From NCBI GenBank assembly GCA_028867675.1, contig JAGWGA010000012.1, forward strand, positions 1-46,053: a stretch of 46,053 bases of DNA, written 5' to 3'. Below, one piece after another: positions 42,676-46,053 of the stretch (its first letter is position 1; each line of letters opens with the position of its first letter). The DNA comes from Nitrososphaerota archaeon (GTDB taxonomy: Archaea; Thermoproteota; Nitrososphaeria; Nitrososphaerales; Nitrosopumilaceae). The notes beneath the pieces are model-generated. The model was given only the letters and a program-made list of their open reading frames with translations. It was not told the origin of the DNA and searched no databases. The position numbers and the translations under genes are program-made.

Positions 42676-43421
42676 GATGTCTCTAGAATCCGTGTATCTT
42701 TTTTTCCTGAATCTCGAAGTTCACGGATCTTATCTAATGATTGAGTTGCAAACTTTGCAGCATCTCTTCCAGTCTTTGCTGTTCCAATTCCACAGTTAAA
42801 AGAAATATCATATTTTTGTTTTACAATTTCTAGGAATTTGGCTATTTCTTCCTGGTTGATACCTGAAGTTATTATCATAAAGTTATCTCCTCCCATAAAA
42901 AATGCAAGTGAATTTCTTTGTAGGAAAAATTCTGACATTTCAGAATATAATTTGATAATAAGTAATGATACTTCATAAGGAGATTTTTTTGCAGAGACTG
43001 AAGTAGAACCATCAACATCCATATGTATAATCTGAACTAAATCTGCATCTTTTTTTAATGGCAATCCAAAAATATTATGATCTTTACTTAACATGATATT
43101 AGATCTGCGTGCCTTGTCAGCATTTGAACTTGCTTCAAATGAAGTATTGCCTTGTCCTATAGATATTGACAATCCTAACTCAAAGGATTTTACAAGTTGT
43201 TTTTGAATATCGATATGATCATCAACTGAAAGACCATTAGTTATTACAAATAATTCGTCAAAGCGGTTAGCAAATGCAAGACAATTTCTTTGTGAAAATA
43301 AATCTTGTATTTCTTTGTATAATGATGCTTGAAGCATTTGTAGTCTATGCTCCCGATCACTACCCAAGGTTAGAGTCCATGGTCCGTATCCAGTGATCTT
43401 AATTATGGTTAGTTGAATCAT
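42669..43421 (-). CDS. arfA: GTP cyclohydrolase III (archaeal ArfA type)
   Basis: First step from GTP, giving the formamide FAPy and two phosphates. About 250 residues with two tandem nucleotide-cyclase-like halves: ITGYGPWTLTLGSDREHRLQMLQASLY, QRNCLAFANRFDELFVITNG, then IHMDVDGSTSVSAKKSPYE, RNSLAFFMGGDNFMIITSG and CGIGTAKTGRDAAKFATQSLDKIR. The ATG at 43421 overlaps ribH by 23 nt; a TTG two codons upstream is possible. Places riboflavin (and possibly F420) deazaflavin precursor synthesis in the archaeal route. Confidence 0.94.
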   Translation of the reverse strand: MIQLTIIKITGYGPWTLTLGSDREHRLQMLQASLYKEIQDLFSQRNCLAFANRFDELFVITNGLSVDDHIDIQKQLVKSFELGLSISIGQGNTSFEASSNADKARRSNIMLSKDHNIFGLPLKKDADLVQIIHMDVDGSTSVSAKKSPYEVSLLIIKLYSEMSEFFLQRNSLAFFMGGDNFMIITSGINQEEIAKFLEIVKQKYDISFNCGIGTAKTGRDAAKFATQSLDKIRELRDSGKKDTRILETSC

Positions 43422-43833
43422 TTCCAATTTTTTCCATCTCTTCAGACAGTTTCTTTGCAGCTTCTACAGCCCTTTCGGCAACTGGTCGTATTCTTTGATG
43501 TGCCTGCCTATCACTCATTCCAGGTCCGGTTATTCCTAGAGTAACTGGTTTTTGATACTTTATTGATAGATCTGCCAATGCTTTTGCCGTAACATGTGAG
43601 ATGAGTTCATCGTGCTTGGTCTGGCCTTTGATTACTGCTCCAAGAGTTACTACCGCATCAACATCTTTTTTTTGTAATAATTTATCGATTAAAAGAGGCA
43701 TATCAAATACGCCTGGTACTTTACAGGTATACTTTACATTCATCTTTAGTGTTTTTGCTTTTTCTGTAGCAAGTTCTAGCATTTTAAAAGTTATTTCACT
43801 ATTAAACTCTGCAACAACAATAGCTATATTCAA
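43399..43833 (-). CDS. ribH: 6,7-dimethyl-8-ribityllumazine synthase
   Basis: Condenses the ribitylamino pyrimidine with DHBP. 144 residues: VVAEFNSEIT (aromatic Phe stacking on the substrate), CKVPGVFDMPLLIDKLL, VTLGAVIKGQTKHDELISH with the catalytic His, and PVTLGITGPGMSDRQAHQR. TTG start two bases after the ribB stop. Cage-forming family; the length is normal. Confidence 0.95.
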   Translation of the reverse strand: MNIAIVVAEFNSEITFKMLELATEKAKTLKMNVKYTCKVPGVFDMPLLIDKLLQKKDVDAVVTLGAVIKGQTKHDELISHVTAKALADLSIKYQKPVTLGITGPGMSDRQAHQRIRPVAERAVEAAKKLSEEMEKIGNDSTNHN

Positions 43834-43835
43834 AA

Positions 43836-44516
43836 CTAATGCTCCTTGGAAAATTTAACAAGCTCAGTTCCATCAAAATATGGTATAGCATTATCTTTAG
43901 CATATTTTTTTGCCTTGTCTGTAGATAATGCAGAATATGTTTGAGAATCTAACATTTCGCAGATTGCTGTTACTGGTGTGAGTCCTGCAAGATTCATCAA
44001 ATAAATTGACATCTCAGTATGTCCAAGTCTATTTGATAATAACCCTTCTGAAGCAATAAGCAATGGAACATGGCCAGGTGTCCTAAAAGTAGAATTGAAA
44101 ATTTGCTTCTTGTTATTATTTTCATTTTTGCATAATTGTGCCATTTCGGTGATTGTTAATGCTCTATCTTTATCGGTTATTCCCGTGAATGTATTTTTAT
44201 GATTAATTGAAATAGAAAAAGAAGGTCTATCTCCATAAGGAGCAGTACCAATAATCATTTTTTTCAAATCAGAATCAAACTTTTGAGAATTAGAAAGTAT
44301 TTCATGCATATAGTCAAGACCCAAACTAGTTGCAAATGAATTATTTATTGACATACAAATCAACCCTCCGGCATCATTACGCATACGTGCAATATGTTCT
44401 GGAGTTACAAATTCTGCTGCAATAACCATATCTACTTCGTTTTCGCGTTTACCTCCATCATGAAGTAAGATAAAATCACCCCGTCTAAGTGAAGAAATTG
44501 CCTCATCCAAGGACAT
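43836..44516 (-). CDS. ribB: 3,4-dihydroxy-2-butanone-4-phosphate synthase
   Basis: Forms DHBP from ribulose 5-phosphate. 226 residues: ISSLRRGDFILLHDGGKRENEVDMVIAAEF with Mg-binding Glu, NDAGGLICMSI, FSISINHKNTFTGITDKDRALTI, FRTPGHVPLL and GHTEMSIYLMNLAGLTPVTAICEML. No GTP cyclohydrolase II fusion. ATG start, about 27 nt from a TATA-like TTATAA, with a palindromic site further upstream. First gene of the ribB-ribH-arfA-deaminase-arfC operon. Confidence 0.95.
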   Translation of the reverse strand: MSLDEAISSLRRGDFILLHDGGKRENEVDMVIAAEFVTPEHIARMRNDAGGLICMSINNSFATSLGLDYMHEILSNSQKFDSDLKKMIIGTAPYGDRPSFSISINHKNTFTGITDKDRALTITEMAQLCKNENNNKKQIFNSTFRTPGHVPLLIASEGLLSNRLGHTEMSIYLMNLAGLTPVTAICEMLDSQTYSALSTDKAKKYAKDNAIPYFDGTELVKFSKEH

Positions 44517-44540
44517 ACATTGATCAGCTTTTCATTATTG

Positions 44541-44546
44541 TTATAA
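44541..44546 (-). promoter_or_regulatory. TATA box of the ribB operon
   Basis: TTATAA (same on both strands) lies about 27 nt before the ribB ATG; minus strand context GATTTATAAC. The operator described separately sits about 20-45 nt further upstream. Confidence 0.5.
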
Positions 44547-44561
44547 ATCTTACTAGAAAAT

Positions 44562-44586
44562 TGGTAATTACCAAAATAGTGGTAAT
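44562..44586 (-). promoter_or_regulatory. Palindromic operator candidate before the riboflavin operon
   Basis: Three 7-bp half-sites: TGGTAAT (44562-44568), ATTACCA (44567-44573) and TGGTAAT (44580-44586). The first two overlap to form the 14-bp palindrome TTGGTAATTACCAA; the last two form an inverted repeat with a 6-bp spacer. The site lies between the ribE stop and the TATA box, upstream of the latter, a position more often used by activators than by blocking repressors. Confidence 0.6.
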
Positions 44587-44589
44587 AGA

Positions 44590-45180
44590 TTAATTTTCAG
44601 ATAAAATATATTTTCCAAGGATGTCGGTTTCAATATTAACTTTGTCGCCAATTTTTTTGTAACTTAGATTAGTTATTTTCACGGTATGTGGTATTATCGA
44701 AACAGAGAATTGATCTTTTAGTACATCAACAACTGTTAGACTTATGCCATCAACTGTTATCGAACCTTTCTCGATTACATGTTTTGATAATTCTTTTGGA
44801 AGTTTTATCCAGATTTGTATTTGATTAGACTGTTTTTTAATCTTGGAAATAATGCCGACGCCATCAACATGTCCCAGTACAAAGTGTCCCTCAAGTCGTT
44901 CACCAACTTTGAGACTTCTTTCAATATTGACCTTATCACCGCGTTCTAGAGATCCTAAATTAGTTCTCTTGATGGTTTCACCAACCATTTCAAATTCTGT
45001 GATTCCTTTTGAGATATCTACTGCAGTAAGGCATACACCGTTTATTGCCACACTATCTCCTATTTTGAGGCCTTTTGCAATGTTACCAAGATCAATTTTC
45101 ATTTTTGCGGCACTGTGATTATTTGTTTTTTTGTCAAATGCTACAATATTACCAAGACCTGCAATAATACCCGTGAACAT
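44590..45180 (-). CDS. ribE: Riboflavin synthase, bacterial-type alpha subunit (RibE)
   Basis: Dismutates lumazine to riboflavin. 196 residues with the two duplicated lumazine-binding barrels: MFTGIIAGLGNIV, GDSVAINGVCLTAV, FEMVGETIKRTNLG in the first, and LEGHFVLGHVDGVGII, GSITVDGISLTVVDV, FSVSIIPHTVKITNL in the second. Many archaea instead use a short unrelated-fold riboflavin synthase of the lumazine synthase type. The ATG at 45180 gives the classic MFTGI start. Separate from the ribB operon by the operator region. Confidence 0.95.
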   Translation of the reverse strand: MFTGIIAGLGNIVAFDKKTNNHSAAKMKIDLGNIAKGLKIGDSVAINGVCLTAVDISKGITEFEMVGETIKRTNLGSLERGDKVNIERSLKVGERLEGHFVLGHVDGVGIISKIKKQSNQIQIWIKLPKELSKHVIEKGSITVDGISLTVVDVLKDQFSVSIIPHTVKITNLSYKKIGDKVNIETDILGKYILSEN

Positions 45181-45274
45181 GATTAACAATTTCTATTTGC
45201 TCCCAGATGATTTATGTTTATCAAAAAATAGTCTAAAATAGGATAAAATAGGTGGTTTTTGTGCAATTCAGGCA

Positions 45275-46053
45275 TCATTTTACAGAATTCAACAAAACTG
45301 CTGCGCGCTTGTAGTGAACTTCATCAATCATTTTTCCATCAACAGTAGTAGCCCCTTTCTTATTTTTCTTGGCAATATCATATGCATTCATAACTTTTTT
45401 TGCCCATTCTATTTCTATAGGAGTTGGATAGAATACATTATGAACAACATCTACTTGGTTTGGATGAATGATGCTTTTGCCTACATATCCAAGATTTTTA
45501 GCAGTAAGAGAATCTTGTTTTAGCCCAGAGACATCATCAAGGTCTTGCCATATTGCATCTATTGCATATTTTCCAGCAGCCCTTGCATCCACTGGAATTT
45601 TTGCTCTGGAATAGATGGCCCCTTCGGGATTTTTTGTATATTCTACACCAAGGTCATTTAATAGATCAAATACGCCAAAAACCAAGGCTGAAACTCTTTT
45701 ACTACATGACGCAATAGAATATGCGTTTACAACGCCCTGTGTAGATTCTATCGATGCCATAAGTTCTATAGGTTTGATCTTGCGTTTTTTCTCTAATGCT
45801 ACCATGGTTTTTTCAATTTTTTTTATTTCACTTGCTGTGTTTACTTTTGGAATTACTATGCCGTCAACACCTTTCTGGATAATTTCAGATAGGTCATCAG
45901 GTATAATTCCAGATTCAGGAGAATTGGTTCGCACGTAAATTTCTGAATTATATTCAGATCTATTTTGCAGCGCATTTTTAATTAGATTTCTTGCAGTTTT
46001 TTTTTCTCCCAATGGAACAGAATCTTCTAGATCAAAACATACAATATCTGCCT
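45275..46053 (-). CDS. HpcH/HpaI aldolase (citrate lyase beta-like) family, 5' end outside window
   Basis: The frame continues through the window end with ADIVCFDLEDSVPLGEKK, the hallmark N-terminal strand of CitE-like proteins, so the TTG at 46012 is not the start. Further motifs: IYVRTNSPESG, DGIVIPKVNTASEI, LMASIESTQGVVNAYSIA (Mg-binding Glu), ALVFGVFDLLNDLGVEY and the GYVGKSIIHPNQV motif. Family members are malyl-CoA, citramalyl-CoA or beta-methylmalyl-CoA lyases, or thioesterases; the substrate cannot be read here. About 85 nt separate it from ribE. Confidence 0.85.
   Translation of the reverse strand, partial: ADIVCFDLEDSVPLGEKKTARNLIKNALQNRSEYNSEIYVRTNSPESGIIPDDLSEIIQKGVDGIVIPKVNTASEIKKIEKTMVALEKKRKIKPIELMASIESTQGVVNAYSIASCSKRVSALVFGVFDLLNDLGVEYTKNPEGAIYSRAKIPVDARAAGKYAIDAIWQDLDDVSGLKQDSLTAKNLGYVGKSIIHPNQVDVVHNVFYPTPIEIEWAKKVMNAYDIAKKNKKGATTVDGKMIDEVHYKRAAVLLNSVK

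Overview
The window is chromosomal DNA of a low-GC, mesophilic ammonia-oxidising-type archaeon (Nitrososphaerota/Thaumarchaeota, most like Nitrosopumilus or Nitrosarchaeum). The information-processing genes are archaeal: TFE, NAC, Csl4, L44e, S27e, Dph2, TiaS, aTrm56 and a group II chaperonin. Cofactor genes are archaeal too: CobY, MptE and GTP cyclohydrolase III. Genes are packed tightly, with many 4-nt overlaps (ATGA, GTGA, TTGA), frequent TTG/GTG starts, and TATA boxes about 25-29 nt upstream of start codons, as expected for leaderless mRNAs. I see no rRNA, insertion sequence, prophage or CRISPR. No gene-free stretch exceeds 300 bases.

Layout. 1-7.7 kb: the end of a probable surface protein, then a nine-gene minus-strand histidine operon hisG-D-C-HAD-B-H-A-F-I. 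It contains a candidate histidinol phosphatase but no hisE. 7.7-10.1 kb: a class II-type HMG-CoA reductase and an exported PQQ-type sugar dehydrogenase homologue. 10.2 kb: an initiator tRNA-Met gene that reads as carrying two introns. 10.3-14.8 kb: tiaS with a one-domain Lrp/RAM protein, dph2, csl4, pheA and a membrane protein. 14.8-20.1 kb: guaB, folP, divergent mptE, an unknown coiled-coil gene and guaA. 20.1-26.2 kb: a PKD-like surface protein, a PfkB kinase, a thermosome subunit and adenine deaminase. 26.2-30.9 kb: L44e/S27e, then a five-gene cobalamin late-pathway operon (cobD, cbiP, cbiB, cobS, cobY).

31-35.7 kb: an aspartate-semialdehyde dehydrogenase family gene, an Lrp regulator, heme O synthase, then a minus-strand group of a zinc-ribbon protein with a repeat tail, a possible proteasome-assembly-chaperone-like protein and a UbiD-family decarboxylase. 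35.9-40.9 kb: a RuvC/YqgF-like protein, NAC, a PUA protein, an AbrB-PhoU regulator, HflX, aTrm56 and TFE. 40.9-45.2 kb: a riboflavin cluster (ribE, ribB, ribH, arfA, an amidohydrolase, arfC) with a palindromic operator before ribB. The window ends inside a CitE-like gene.

The points I find most interesting are four. (1) The initiator tRNA appears to carry a 14-nt D-loop intron as well as a 17-nt anticodon-loop intron. (2) CbiP lacks its glutamine amidotransferase domain yet keeps the family's C-terminal tail, which suggests direct use of ammonia. (3) An amidohydrolase with deaminase residues sits inside the riboflavin operon, where the archaeal pathway needs a deaminase. (4) A HAD phosphatase is translationally coupled to hisC. 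All functions are inferred from reading the sequence; no database search was run.
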